The position numbers and the translations under genes were made by a program. Below are positions 1 to 10,800 of a stretch of 64,000 nucleotides of DNA, piece after piece. The number at the start of each line of letters is the position of its first letter. Position 1 is the stretch's first letter. Below the pieces are notes generated by a model. It was not told where the DNA came from. It saw nothing but the letters and a program-made list of their open reading frames with translations, and did no database searches. The DNA is from Rhodosporidiobolus odoratus (Eukaryota; Basidiomycota; Microbotryomycetes; Sporidiobolales; Sporidiobolaceae): positions 868,001 through 932,000 of the forward strand of contig JAOANU010000010.1 of NCBI GenBank assembly GCA_034387635.1. The letters are read 5' to 3'.

Positions 1-149
1 GTTCCACTGTGCCATATGTATTGTACTAAGGATTTTTTTCCTCTGGTCCACTCATCTCCCTTGTCCGCACTGCTCTACTCGTCTTTCCGCCCCATCCTTC
101 ATCCCTTGGCCGTCTGTCCCTCCCGCCTTTCTTTCCGTTTCTTCCTTGC

Positions 150-830
150 CTCTCTTTCCCCCTTCCTTCTTCCGTCTCGAGCTCCTCATCAAGGCCTTTA
201 TTTGCCAGTACATTTGCCTTTGCAATTCCTTCGATACCAAGTCCTGGGCACCACTGCACTAGGATCCGGGTGTTGGGGTGGTTCCGGTTGATTCCAAGGA
301 GTACTATCTTTTGACTTCTGACCACCACTTGCGCTCTGGCTTCAACTACGCCCTCCTTGAGCGAACCATTGCTGCATATGCGGGTGTGGTCCGTAGAGTT
401 GAGGCGGAGGAGGACTTCATGGTGAGCCGCGATTCCCTCTTTGCGGGAGGGTGCAATGGCAAGGGTAGTCTTGGGTGGAGTGTACCATGGGGCGATAGGA
501 GAGGGGTGGCGGGAAAGGCGCGGAGGGAGATGTATAGGGGAGAAGTGTAAATTTGTCGGATTGCGTTGCGAGCGATGAGAAAGCGTAGTGAAGGGGATGT
601 GGTGAAACAGAGGTGTGCTCTCGGTTTGCCAGTCGTAACAGTGAGCAGCGGAAGCGAAATTGGAGGGGAAGGAAATTAGCGTCTACCTCGAGGGCCTGTG
701 CAGAGGTAATTCCGTATATTTCACAGATGAGACGGCCGGCCAACCGAAGGACGTTTTCGAGCGCTCTGCTGACTACCCCTCCGGGCTTGTACCATCACGC
801 AGCTCCCAAATCCAACCTCGTTATCGCCGT
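150..830 (-). mobile_element. LINE relic with RT tail and RNase H remnant
   Basis: Read on the minus strand this stretch carries, in order, the region after the reverse transcriptase (a WYKPG motif near 800, then ALEVDANFLPLQ near 690) and a decayed RNase H domain (ICSNGSLKEG near 380, then WCPGLGIEG near 230, which matches the W-x-PGH-x-GIEG motif of LINE RNase H). The layout matches the 3' part of non-LTR retrotransposons of the Tad/I type. In-frame stops and frame changes show that it is dead; the usual catalytic Asp of TDGS is replaced (SNGS). A diverged copy lies inverted at about 1290-1800. Family placement is from motif recognition only; the ends are not defined. Confidence 0.6.
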
Positions 831-1289
831 CGCCCCCACCATCAGCCTTACCGATCTCGGGCTCAGCGCCGACCCTGCTCGTCCAGCAGCGCAACCGCTG
901 TCAGCGAAGACCTCGCCTCAGTTGCCACCGAAACGATTCGCGCGATGAAGGATAGTAGGTGTTTTGTAGCGCCCAAAATATGGCCCTTCACTCCCTCTGC
1001 GCCAGCTGAATATGGCTCTGTCCTGCTTTCTCTTCGGCTTTGATTGGCCTCTTGCAAGGCTCACCACTTGTTCTGTCTCTTTCTTGATTGGCAACTCCTC
1101 CGCAATGCCCAAACAGACTTTTCCTTCGGCAACAGTTAGTTTGACAACTAGAGTGGGGCGAGCAGTCAGTAACTTCCACCGGGCTGTCCCCAACCTCCAA
1201 TCCTGGCCAATCACTCCATTCCCTTCAGATCCACCAACACCACTGTCACTCTCTTCCTCCCTCTTGCATTGAATGCCCAACGCCTGACA

Positions 1290-1800
1290 TACTAGCAGGT
1301 GGACTCTGCGCCTACTTGTCGCCACTCGGTATGCTTGGGTGTACTCTCAACAACCAACTCACCTCTGAGCGCCATGTTGCCGCCGTCGCTGCTAAAGCGG
1401 CTATATCGCTCACGGCCAGTGCGCAAATGTGATATCACAGGAAGGAATGAGACTGGGACTGTTTGTTCCATACCCAGGTCCAAGTCTGACATGCCCATGT
1501 ACGCTACAAGAGAGACAATCTGCCGCTTGCCTCATCTGCGGAGGATACAGAACGATGTCGCTACAGGCTCTTGAAGTTGAAGTCAATCTTCTTCCTCTCC
1601 ATCTCCGCTTTCACCAATCCTTGTTCCGCCTGGCGATCCGCGCACACACCTCGGTATCACCAAACCCACTGCACCATCGCTTTCTACTCGCCCGCAACAT
1701 AGTCCTTGCTTTCCAATTCAATCAGTATACTGCCACTCTGATTGTTAGCAGCTGTCATACCTCACCCTTCCTCCACTTGAATGGTACCCTGTTTGCGCTC
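1290..1800 (+). mobile_element. Second LINE relic, inverted relative to the first
   Basis: The plus strand reads LGCTLNNQLTSERHVAAVAA near 1338, a typical LINE reverse-transcriptase thumb motif (LGV-x-L-D-x-x-L-x-x-x-x-H), ending in a TGA at about 1430. After a frame change come LQALEVEVNLLPLHLRF and HTSVSPNPLHHRF near 1560-1680. These align with SAQALEVDANFLPLQFRF and HTSVSPHPLHYAF of the minus-strand relic at 150-830. The two are therefore diverged copies of one family in opposite orientation. The reading frame is broken several times, so this is a fossil. Confidence 0.6.
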
Positions 1801-1825
1801 CAGTGCTTGGATAAGCTGAAAGCGC

Positions 1826-1876
1826 TCTTCTCTCTCTCTCTCTTTCTCCCCCTCTCTCTTTCTCTCTCTCTCTCTC
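1826..1876. repeat. CT-rich microsatellite
   Basis: About 50 nt consisting almost entirely of CT dinucleotides with a few CCC and TTT interruptions. It lies just after the LINE relic and inflates an open reading frame that I do not regard as a gene. Confidence 0.9.
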
Positions 1877-1879
1877 ATA

Positions 1880-3571
1880 TGTCTTACAATGAGCACAGAA
1901 AGGTGATAGAGACAGGGAGCAGTTGGAGGAAGGGCGGCAGAGGCAGCTTCTGGTTCTGTCGGTACACATCAGCTGACAGACTGAACTGGGTGATTCGCTC
2001 TCTCTTTGTACAGCCTTCCACGTCATCAGCTGAGGACTCAAATCAGCAATATGCAGCAGTTCTCCTTGCTTAGCTCGTAGTGTCAGTGAATTAGTCTGCA
2101 TTCCACAATCTCCTGTTATTGGCAAGCAAGAGAACCTTGGGCCACCTTGGCAGATTCAGTCGGTGCTACTTGGCAAAGATCAATTCTTGAAGCCCCCATC
2201 ATTGTGCTGCCTGGAACTGCTGTCGGCATCTCTTCAAAATGGCTTGCAGACGCACTGCTTGGTTGCTTTCCAGACATAGTGACACATACATGGAAGAAGT
2301 ACTGGTTTCCCCCACTAGGCTTGGTGTGGGGAAGCACAGGCTTTACAGCAAAATATGCTTCTGTGTGTGCCTCCACCTGCAGTCACTGATCACTGACACC
2401 CACATTGATCCATTTCTTGTGTGCAATAATGTAGCTCCTCTGATTGGATATGTTGCCAAGTGAGTTGAAGATGCTTGAATGTATCTGGGACTTATGACCC
2501 TGCACCCTGCTGGACGTGTCACCTATGCTGTTGCAAAGTCTGGAAGGTATCATCAGACCAGGATGCAGACATAAGGTACATCTCATGACCAATAGAGGCA
2601 TTGTCCGCTTCTGTCTGACACTCCAAATACAGCTGACTTACAAAGGGATTGCAATCTGTGCAATCGCCAAAATAGGCTTCGACTGAAATGATTTACCAGG
2701 GGTGTCAATGTGGGGACCCCTCACGCATCTGCACTACTTCCAATGATTCTGCAGGCCGCTACAGGCTACCCAACACAACAGGGAGGAGAGGCAGGCCAAC
2801 AGGGACAAGAGGAAGGCCAAGAGGGAGGAGAGCAAGGCTGCAAAGCAGATGCTGCAGTGCTACAGGACAGGTCAGTAACAGTCCGAGATTACCTGAGGCT
2901 GTAGTGGAGAAGCTGATTGTGAGGAAACAGAGGTATTGCAGATCAAGGGCATACAGCGCCAATGACATCCTTAGCCCTGCATGGTCGATTGGACAGTGCT
3001 CAGAGCAGGTGTTTCTAGCATCTGGGGGAGTCAGAAATTTCCAAGGACAAAGGGGGTAGAGGGCTGTTGGGGGCAAAAGAGGGATGAGGAGAAAGCTGGA
3101 GGGTTTACCTTGTGGCTCAGAAACGAAAGAAGGGTTCACGTGGGATACTGCTAGGCACTCCGCAGTTGTTCAAGGGCAAGCAGAGAACCAAGATGTCTAC
3201 AGAGGGGTTGAAGGTCAAAGCTAATGAGGCAACTTTATCACAATCAAAGCTATTCAAAGCTATTCCCCATGTTCTCACATCACAACACCTTTGTACTGGA
3301 ACCTGTTTCCGCTCTCACTTGGCTTGCATCCCCTTGGATATACCCCATCTACAGACTCAAATCATCTGTACCAGAAGCCTGCAATGCCATGTCTGTATCA
3401 GCTGGACAGGCCAACATGCCTGCACAGCCTGCTTACCCTGCTCACCCTGCTTTTCAGCATGCCTTGCTTGTAAATCATCTGGGTCGGACGTCCCCAAAAG
3501 CCTGGGCTGCTTGGGATCTGGTCAATGAGAACTTTCAAGAAGGCAGCACCAGGCAAATACAGCAGGGACAC
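1880..3571. other. Gene-free stretch left of the hAT element
   Basis: I see no recognisable protein, RNA gene or defined repeat here. Short open frames (for example 2688-3059 and 3112-3583) have no family motifs and overlap on both strands. Base composition is lower in GC than in the gene region to the right. It is probably decayed transposon sequence. Confidence 0.5.
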
Positions 3572-3579
3572 CCTATAAT
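3572..3579. repeat. Left 8-bp target-site duplication of the hAT element
   Basis: CCTATAAT immediately left of the element matches CCTATAAG at 7862-7869 in 7 of 8 positions. Eight bases is the duplication length characteristic of hAT transposons. Confidence 0.75.
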
Positions 3580-4017
3580 ATAAGAATAGCAGCCCGGAGC
3601 CCGGACCCCGGATACGGCAAAACGGGGCGTTCGGGGGCTGTTTTCGTAGCCTCAACTGCATCCGGGTCCGGGCAGGCATCCGGGCGCCCGGATCCCCATG
3701 TACGGGGTTGTTCGGACCCGTTTCCGGGCATTCAACAGCCAATAAACGGAGAGGGAAAGCGAGAGCGGGAGGAGGAGGATAAGAGGCAGCCAACTCGACT
3801 TTGCGGCTTTCTGTAGGTTCCTTAAGACAGCATGAACGAGAGAAGGGCTTGCTAGATCCCCTACTGCGTGCTACAAAGTCTCCCAGCCCCGAATCGCCTC
3901 CACCCGCCCCGTACCCACACCCGCCCTCAGCTCCGAAGAAGTTGCTCTCGTCACTCTCAAGGCAGCAGGAGGTGCAGGAGACGTCAATAGGAAGCCTCAG
4001 TTGCGGTCTATGGGCTT

Positions 4018-7000
4018 CTAGTCGTCGTCCGAGTCGTCCATCTCCAACACCTCTGCCTGCTTCCCCTTCTTCTCCTCCCGCCGCTTCTTCCGCCCGCTCG
4101 CGAGCATGCCCGCCTTGACCAGGCCCTGCTTGTCCGCCGCTGCGAGCGCCATGCAGCTGATGAGGGTTTTAGTCGACATCGAGCGACACTTGATGGCACA
4201 GGTGAACCCGCCAAAGCTGAACCCGCGCTCAACGTCGACGCTGCTCGCTGCGCAGGGGTACGAGCCGTGGTCAGCTAGCGCCCTCCAAGATCCCGATCTC
4301 ACCACAGCCCGCAGCCGTACGCGAGAGCTGAGGAAAGGAATGCACCAGGAACCGAGAAGACGTCGAGCGCCATCCTCGTGAGCCCATCCCACGACTCCCG
4401 CGCCTCGTACTGCGTCTCCCACCACTCAAGGCCGCTGCGGCGCCCGCCGTCATCGTGCAGATGCGAGACGCGGCGAGTGGAGGCAAAATTCTTGATCAGG
4501 TCGTCGAGGTCGAGCTCGTCCTCTTCGCCATCGGAGAGGTTGGCCAGCAGCGTATGGGTCGGCTTCTGTTGCTGAAAGGGGGAGTGTGAACACGGAGAAC
4601 AGAGAAGGGCGAGCAACAGGGAATGAGTGCGCACCTGACCCGCCTTCTTCCACCGCTGCTCGGCCTTACGACGCGCCTCCTCCGCGTCTCCACGATACTC
4701 AGTGTTGTATAGTGCTTGAACAGAAGCGACGGCGTTGTCTTGCCACTCTTGCGGCCACTTGCGGTTGCGCATGTATCGCAGACCAAGAGCGGGATGAAGA
4801 ACTGCGTCGGGAGGGTAACGTCAGCAAGCAAAGGGGAGAGGGCGGCGGGAACAAACGCACAGATAGATGCCGCGTACAGCGGACAGTCGTCGATGGACCC
4901 GTAGTACCAGAATAACTTGCGGATGACGGTCACAAGAGCATTGTGCAGCGCGGGTGTCGTGTCCTTGTTGCTCAGGAAGCCCTCGAAGTGCTCTGTGAGC
5001 CGGTCGACGAGCAGAACTATCAAGTCAAGCAGCTTCAAGCCCTCCTCCGAGAGCAAGCGTGTCATCTCGTCGAACGGCTATGGAGGGACAAAACGGGGAG
5101 GGTGGGGGGATCAGCTAACTCCCCGAATCCTGCTCACTGCACGCTACCCGAATGTCGCCCCGCGGATAGAAGAGACAATAAGCGCACCTCGAGAACGTTG
5201 AGGAGGTCCTTGATGAGGGCGAAGTCCTTGGCAGTGAAGCGGTTCTGCGGTTTGATCTTGTACTTCTTGTCAGCCTGGATGATCTTGCTGCAATTGGCAA
5301 GAACGAGAGAACGTCAGGGATGAGCGAAGGGGAGACGAGAGCGAGCGCGCACATCTGCTCGCGGTGGTCGTAGATGCGGCGCATCTGCAAGCCCTTTGCG
5401 TTCCATCTATGTCGCGGCGCGCTGCGGATCGTATGCGGACCGGGAGGTGGAGGATTGGCGGCGAGCGAGAGGGAGACGAGCGCCTTCGCGACGCCGGGGG
5501 AGTACTGTGCGCGCTCGGCAAACTTTGAGCACTGCGGGCGGGAAACTCGTCAACGCGTCAGCGGCTACGGTGACTGTAGCGGGGACAGAAGCGCACCTTG
5601 CGGAGGGTGAAGCGGACGACGTTGCGCGTATACGCGTCGTCACCCCCCTCCTCGCGCTCGTCAAACCCCTCCACCTCGACGTCCTCGACGGATGACGATG
5701 CGCCCGAGACCTCGGCCTCAATGGCGTCGATCTCAGCTTCCGTCGTCTCGAAATGCCGAGCGAAGCGCGCCGAGCGACGTTGCCGGTCCTGCTCGCCGTC
5801 CTCCTGCTGCAGGCGGCGCTGCGTGATGGAACGCGCCGCGGGCTCGTCTTCTTTGTCCTCCTCCTCGCTGGCACCCTCAGAGTCTTCCTCCTCAAGCCTG
5901 CGGGCGCAGGAGTGCGTGACGGATCAGGCGGCGCTCAACGCGTGAGAAAGAGAGCGGACGCACACTCGTTGTCGCTCCGCCTGCGTGACCTCGTCGTCAA
6001 CAGGGGCCGCAGGATCGCCCTTCTCCGGCTTAGCGGTGTCGTCGAAGAATGCAAAGAGGGTCTGGGAGACGCAAACCGCGTGTCAGATCGCGACGCGCCA
6101 GGAGGGGAGAGGGGAAGACGTACCGTGACGAGGATGTTGAGGATGTGCGCCCAGCATCGCACCCACTTTGCGCGACCCCCGGCAGCGCTGCCCATGCGCT
6201 CAATCATAGCCTTGCAGTTCGACGCGTCGTCCGTTGTGATTGAGATGACCTGCAAGCGGAACCGCGGACGCGTCAGCGGAGGGGCGGGCAAGGCAGAGAG
6301 TGAATGGTGCACACCTTGTCCGCGATGTCGTACCGGTCGAGGCAGCGGTTGAGGACGTATGCCAGGTAGGCGCCCGAGTGCGGCTCTAGGAGACTGTGCA
6401 ACCGGCGAAAAGTCAGCAACGGCAACCCTGCGAAAGGGCGGGGGAAGAGGCGCGCACGGGATGAAATCGATGGGCACGACTACATGCTTGAGCTGGCGCG
6501 AACCCTCCTCGCGGATGTGGAAGTACGCAAAGACGCTCATCACCTCGCTCCCATTGCCGGCGGTCCAGGCGTCCGTTACAATCGAGATCTTGCCTTCCGC
6601 ACGCTGCGCCAGCACAACCGCGTCAGTCACGCACCCGGAGAGGAGAGAGAGGCGCACACACCTGCAAGAGACCGTACATCTCGTCTCGACAGAAAGCGGC
6701 GAGGTCGGCAACCGCCCGCGAGATCGTGTGCGGGGATGGACGGTGGGCGCGAGCGACAGAATTGAGAAGACGAGGAAGCTGCGCGAGGCGGAGCGCATCA
6801 GCGGTGCGCGATGAGAGAAGCGGGGCAGCGGACAAACGTGCGTGTCGTCAGTGATGGCGAAAGGTCGGCCGTTCGCGGCGCACCAGAGAGCGAATTCTTG
6901 CGTAACCTGCGCGTACAACCAAATCAGCGAGACCGCAGGAGAGAGGGAAGAGCCCACGCACCTCATCCGCGCTCAACTTGCCCACGCCTTGGAACGCCGG

Positions 7001-7647
7001 TGCGGCCCCAATCGCTGTCTGCACGCGCTCCGTCTTCTGCCCGCAGGAGACGTGATGTTTCCACAGTTGCCGTACCGGCGCCTCCCACACCGCGATCTCG
7101 AGTGTGAACTGGCAAGTCGGGCTGCGACGGCAAGAATCGGTCAGCTCGTTCGTGCTCCGGGAGAGAGAGGACAACGCACGACTTGCACGAGTAGACAACA
7201 GCACGACAGCCGTTCTTCTCACGATTGTTTGGGGCGTAGACGGGCGGCTCGAAGTGTAGGTAGCCATTGGCGGACGAGGTGCACTTTGAGATGGCAAGGA
7301 GAAGGGCGGCTGCGAGCGTGCGGGCGCGGTCAGCGGATGCGTCATGACTAGCGAGAGGACAGGAAGAGCGTACCCATGTCCTTGTCCTCGTCGCCGTGGT
7401 ACTTGCGCCCTTTGCGAGCTGGGGGGGAGGGCGTGGCGGCGGCGGGAGAGGAGGCGCCGGAGTTGGCTGAGACTTCGCGGACGCGCTTGGGAGTGGAAAC
7501 AGCGGCGCCCGTAGGGCCAGCACGCTTCTTGCTGGCCATACGGGGTGGTGTGAGAGGGGGAGGTGGGACGAGGAGGAAGACTTCAAGCTCTCGACTCGCC
7601 CACCTCCCCAGCTCCCCCTCTGCACCGATCTCGCTGTCGTCGCTCAT
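4018..7647 (-). CDS. hAT-family transposase, many exons
   Basis: This is a cut-and-paste transposase of the hAT superfamily. The start is the ATG at 7647 (MSDDSEIG); a second Met (MASKK) follows at residue 37. In order: a Ser/Pro-rich basic N-terminus, a BED-type zinc-finger-like region near 7200 (YSCKSC), the RNase H-like core with SIVTDAWTAG near 6580 and ITTDDASNCKAM near 6230, an acidic insertion (about 5900-5650), and the hAT dimerisation block. The latter is formed by splicing: the intron at about 4355-4260 joins FSVP to SSVDVERGFSFGG. The gene ends in an acidic tail, DDSDDD, then TAG. Roughly ten short introns are needed. No stop or frameshift was found in the exons I could follow, so it may be functional. 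Exon edges are approximate. Confidence 0.82.
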
Positions 7648-7783
7648 GTAAAATACAGCAGCATGTGCAAACTACGATTGAGTGCATAGCAGGCTGCCTG
7701 AGCGAGTTACGCTGGAATTGAAAACCCCGGATACGGGCTCCTTTCCTCCTCCGCTAAAGCCCTCCGGGTCCGGGTCCGGGTTT

Positions 7784-7805
7784 GGGGGGGGGGGGGGGGG
7801 GGGGG
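7784..7805. repeat. Poly-G run of 22 bases
   Basis: An uninterrupted run of 22 G residues lies inside the right subterminal region of the hAT element, between CCGGGTCCGGG-type repeats. Its length is likely to be variable or mis-assembled. Confidence 0.9.
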
Positions 7806-7861
7806 CGTGTACGGGCGCTCCCGGACCCGTATCTGGCCCGTGTCTGGGCTGCTATGCTCTA

Positions 7862-7869
7862 CCTATAAG
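7862..7869. repeat. Right 8-bp target-site duplication of the hAT element
   Basis: CCTATAAG, pairing with CCTATAAT at 3572-3579. Confidence 0.75.
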
Positions 7870-10800
7870 GAACACATTGGTTTGAGGGATCTTTGTTCCT
7901 TACAGAGTGGCATTGATTACAAAGGTTGACCTATACAAAATTGTAGCCCTTGCTCCGATTTCTCGACAACTTGTCTCTGTTCTGCGCTGGCTAGTGTACA
8001 GACCGAGGAAAAAGAGCTTGAAGTTGGGAAGGTTGTATCTCACTGAGTCCCGCCGGGTAAGGCGTAAGTGCAAAGAGAAAGGAAAGTCCGAGGTCAAGGG
8101 TTCAAACCCGGTTCACTCCACTATGTCGAGACTTTTTAAAAGTGCCTACAAAGACTGTCACAGCTCGAGTACAATGCTTGCAAGCCTTTGGGCATTGAGA
8201 CAAGGCAGAGGTATAGATGAGAGGAGAGAGAGAGAAGCTAAAAGAAGGTTCACTCTTCTTGGCCCGTGCGTGAATTGGACCGGCTAGTCGTCATGCAGGC
8301 CAAAAAGGCAGCTCAGCCACGATAAAAAAACATCCATCGACTACCACCTGCACTATCGGTTTAGTACATACGGTACTTTTTTTATTGCGTGTTATACTGT
8401 AACCCGATATAACAAACTTTTGCCCCCCACAGCCGTTTGTTCCCTATAGGGCTGTTTTGATCCTGGCACCATACAACGGGCATGGGAAACTGACTTTCTG
8501 GTTCTTACAGAGTGGCATTTTTTATAGGGATGGTTGTTATAGAGGGTCCCTACTGTACACTCTTCCCAGCAAGAAAGGCAGATTTGCTTTCCCCACTGCT
8601 GTTCTCACCTGCCTTGCAAGTGAGTAATGCCTATCTCGTGTTTTATCTCCCTCTCTAGTGCCGCTCAAGCACCTTCTGGTGCTGATGCCTCCCACTTGAA
8701 TTACAACCTACAGTCCGCCTCGTGACTTGCTAGTTGAGGTCAGCAGACGCTTTTGCTTGTGATCTTTTGCTGAGCTACAAAGCTGACTGGCCTTTGCCCT
8801 ATGTATCCCCTGCTCTGTAAGTTGAGGCAGTGTTCTCCTCCCTTATTGCAGATGGATGCGCCGACCCTGTTCTCCGCATTCAGTAGGTCACCCAGCTGCA
8901 GTTGTCCACTGGCCTGTGTGCTCTGCTAGACTGACTCACAGTAGCATCCGTGAAGGGTGAGCTTGCCTTTTTTTTCTCTCTTTTTCAAGGCATCTGGACC
9001 TCCTGCCTCGGCATCTCCCTCTTATTTGTGTTCCTCTTTGTAGTTCTTTCTAGACAAACACCTTGTATCCCCACCTTCTTCCGGTGCATTGTTGCTTTCT
9101 TGGCATATTTTGGCTCCCAAATCCCTTCTTCCTGGTTCTTTCATTCCTTCACCTCGTCTCGTCTATACCATCTCCTTCCACCCTTGTGAGTGTTCCCTCT
9201 CACTTCAAGTGCAACTTGGCTTGTAACGCCTGACTGCATCCTTCAGGCTGACAGAAAGTACAAGTCAGGTGGTGATTGCAAAAGAGAGTGACACAAGACC
9301 CAAAGGTTTCTGCCTTCCTCCTTCCCCCCAGAACAGCGGGGCATTGTGTTGGTTGTGAGAGAAGTCTGGTTCGGGTGTTGAACGTGAGGAGGAGTTGATG
9401 TTTGGTTTGGAAAGGTCAAAGTGGTGGGATTCCTTGTTTCCCTTTTGAACACTTCGCTCTAGTTCATTTCTTATCCTCTGTCACTCCTTTGACTGGTCTC
9501 TGCCTTCCCCTTTTCTCGTTCCTATCCTTCTATTACCAGGTTCTACCACTGTACTCAGAGGAGTTGTGAGACAGTGTGCAGTATCTCCACTTCCCTCATG
9601 ACCTCGTCTTGCGTTCTTTCTCTCTTCTTCACTGATCACACATTGTCCTCTCCTGCCTTCAGCGAGGCTTTGCAGCGCAACACGTTGTCTGGGTGGAGGA
9701 GTCCTGGCATACCTGCATACGTATACAGCCACGCAAAGTCACCTTGGGGAAGGCACCAAGGACAGATGGCCTTGTCGGCCTTGTACGGTAGCCAGTCATC
9801 CATTTGCTCACACCCATGAACACAAACCTGGCACCTAGATAGAGCAAGCAAGCCAGGTCTCTCTCATATGTGCAAGTGTCACCTGGCTGCTCTGAGTTTG
9901 TGTATGACCTGTGTTCTTTTCCTAGCCATATGTGGGCAAGATGGGTGCAGGGCTTGCAAGATCGTGCACCAAACACCCACAGGAAGAAGCTTGGCACACT
10001 GCTGTATCAGCTCCACAGTAAATTCCTGTACTACGCAGAGTGGAGTGCTGTTTTGAGAATTGATCCTTTCATATGGCCAGAAATAGAGTGTAAACAGTTT
10101 AGGCAAAGCAATTTTGGCCTCACTTCTGTGCCCTGAAATGGCTGGTCGCTTGCCTGGACTCACCTGCATCACCTGAGCCTGTTCCCCCTTCTGCCCTAGT
10201 TCATTCGTACTTCACACAAGTGATGGCACTGAAAGCAGTGCACCTTGCAGTCTGCTTCCGGTTGATCTTCTGGCCTGCCATGTCCAAGATCACGTGGAAT
10301 GTTCAGATCACCAACCAGGCAAAGCACAATGTCCTTCTCTCTCTTATGGCTGAGGCTAGCCTACCCCAATTCATCTTGTTGAACACTGCGCTCAAGTTAC
10401 TGCTGCTTGCGTCTGCCTCTCACACATTATTTCCTATCCTTTCAACCGGACACCTTGTCCTTGCTGTGCTTGTCGCAGACTTTGACTGCTGGGCAACAGA
10501 GGTGGCATGCCTTCTATCATGTCAGGCAGGGTGTACAGCTACAGGCTACAAGCACATGATACATAGCAAGAAAATCTTGCGTCAGCATGGGTCGTCAGCC
10601 TACTATTGGCTGATAGTCCTGTAATCACACAGTGTGAGGAAGGACAGGTGACAGTAACTGCAGGGCAACAGGTCATCGCTGCCACCCAGGCTCAAGACTC
10701 GAGATTGCTGATGCCTCTTATAGATCACATCCAAACTACACAAAAGTGAAGTGAGAAATGTTGGAAGGAGAGAACACTGGGGCATTTATCGGTATAGCTT

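Larger units (their letters stand above)
3580..7861 (-). mobile_element. hAT DNA transposon, apparently complete
   Basis: The element is 4282 bp. Its ends are imperfect inverted repeats: the left begins ATAAGAATAGCAGCCC, and the right, read inwards, begins TAGAGCATAGCAGCCC. They match in 12 of 16 positions, and the right end has the TAGRG start typical of hAT elements. Both ends continue into GC-rich subterminal repeats of the CCCGGACCCG kind. An 8-bp duplication, 7 of 8 identical, flanks it. Inside is one minus-strand transposase gene whose exons read without an obvious lesion. The slight mismatches in duplication and ends suggest an insertion of some age. Confidence 0.85.

Noticed and set aside
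660..1043. Plus-strand frame with EGKEISVYLEGLCR
   Set aside because: It is antisense to the LINE relic, whose motifs on the other strand are much clearer.
1429..2073. 214-residue open frame
   Set aside because: It is produced by the LINE relic plus a CT microsatellite that encodes repeated Ser-Leu.
8091..8120. Sequence resembling a tRNA T-arm/B box (GGGTTCAAACCCGGTTC)
   Set aside because: The T-stem does not pair properly and no matching acceptor stem, D-arm or anticodon arm is found upstream. It may at most be a SINE-like remnant.
10220..10624. 134-residue open frame in the transposon region
   Set aside because: No motif, no partner exons and no codon pattern like that of the genes to the right.
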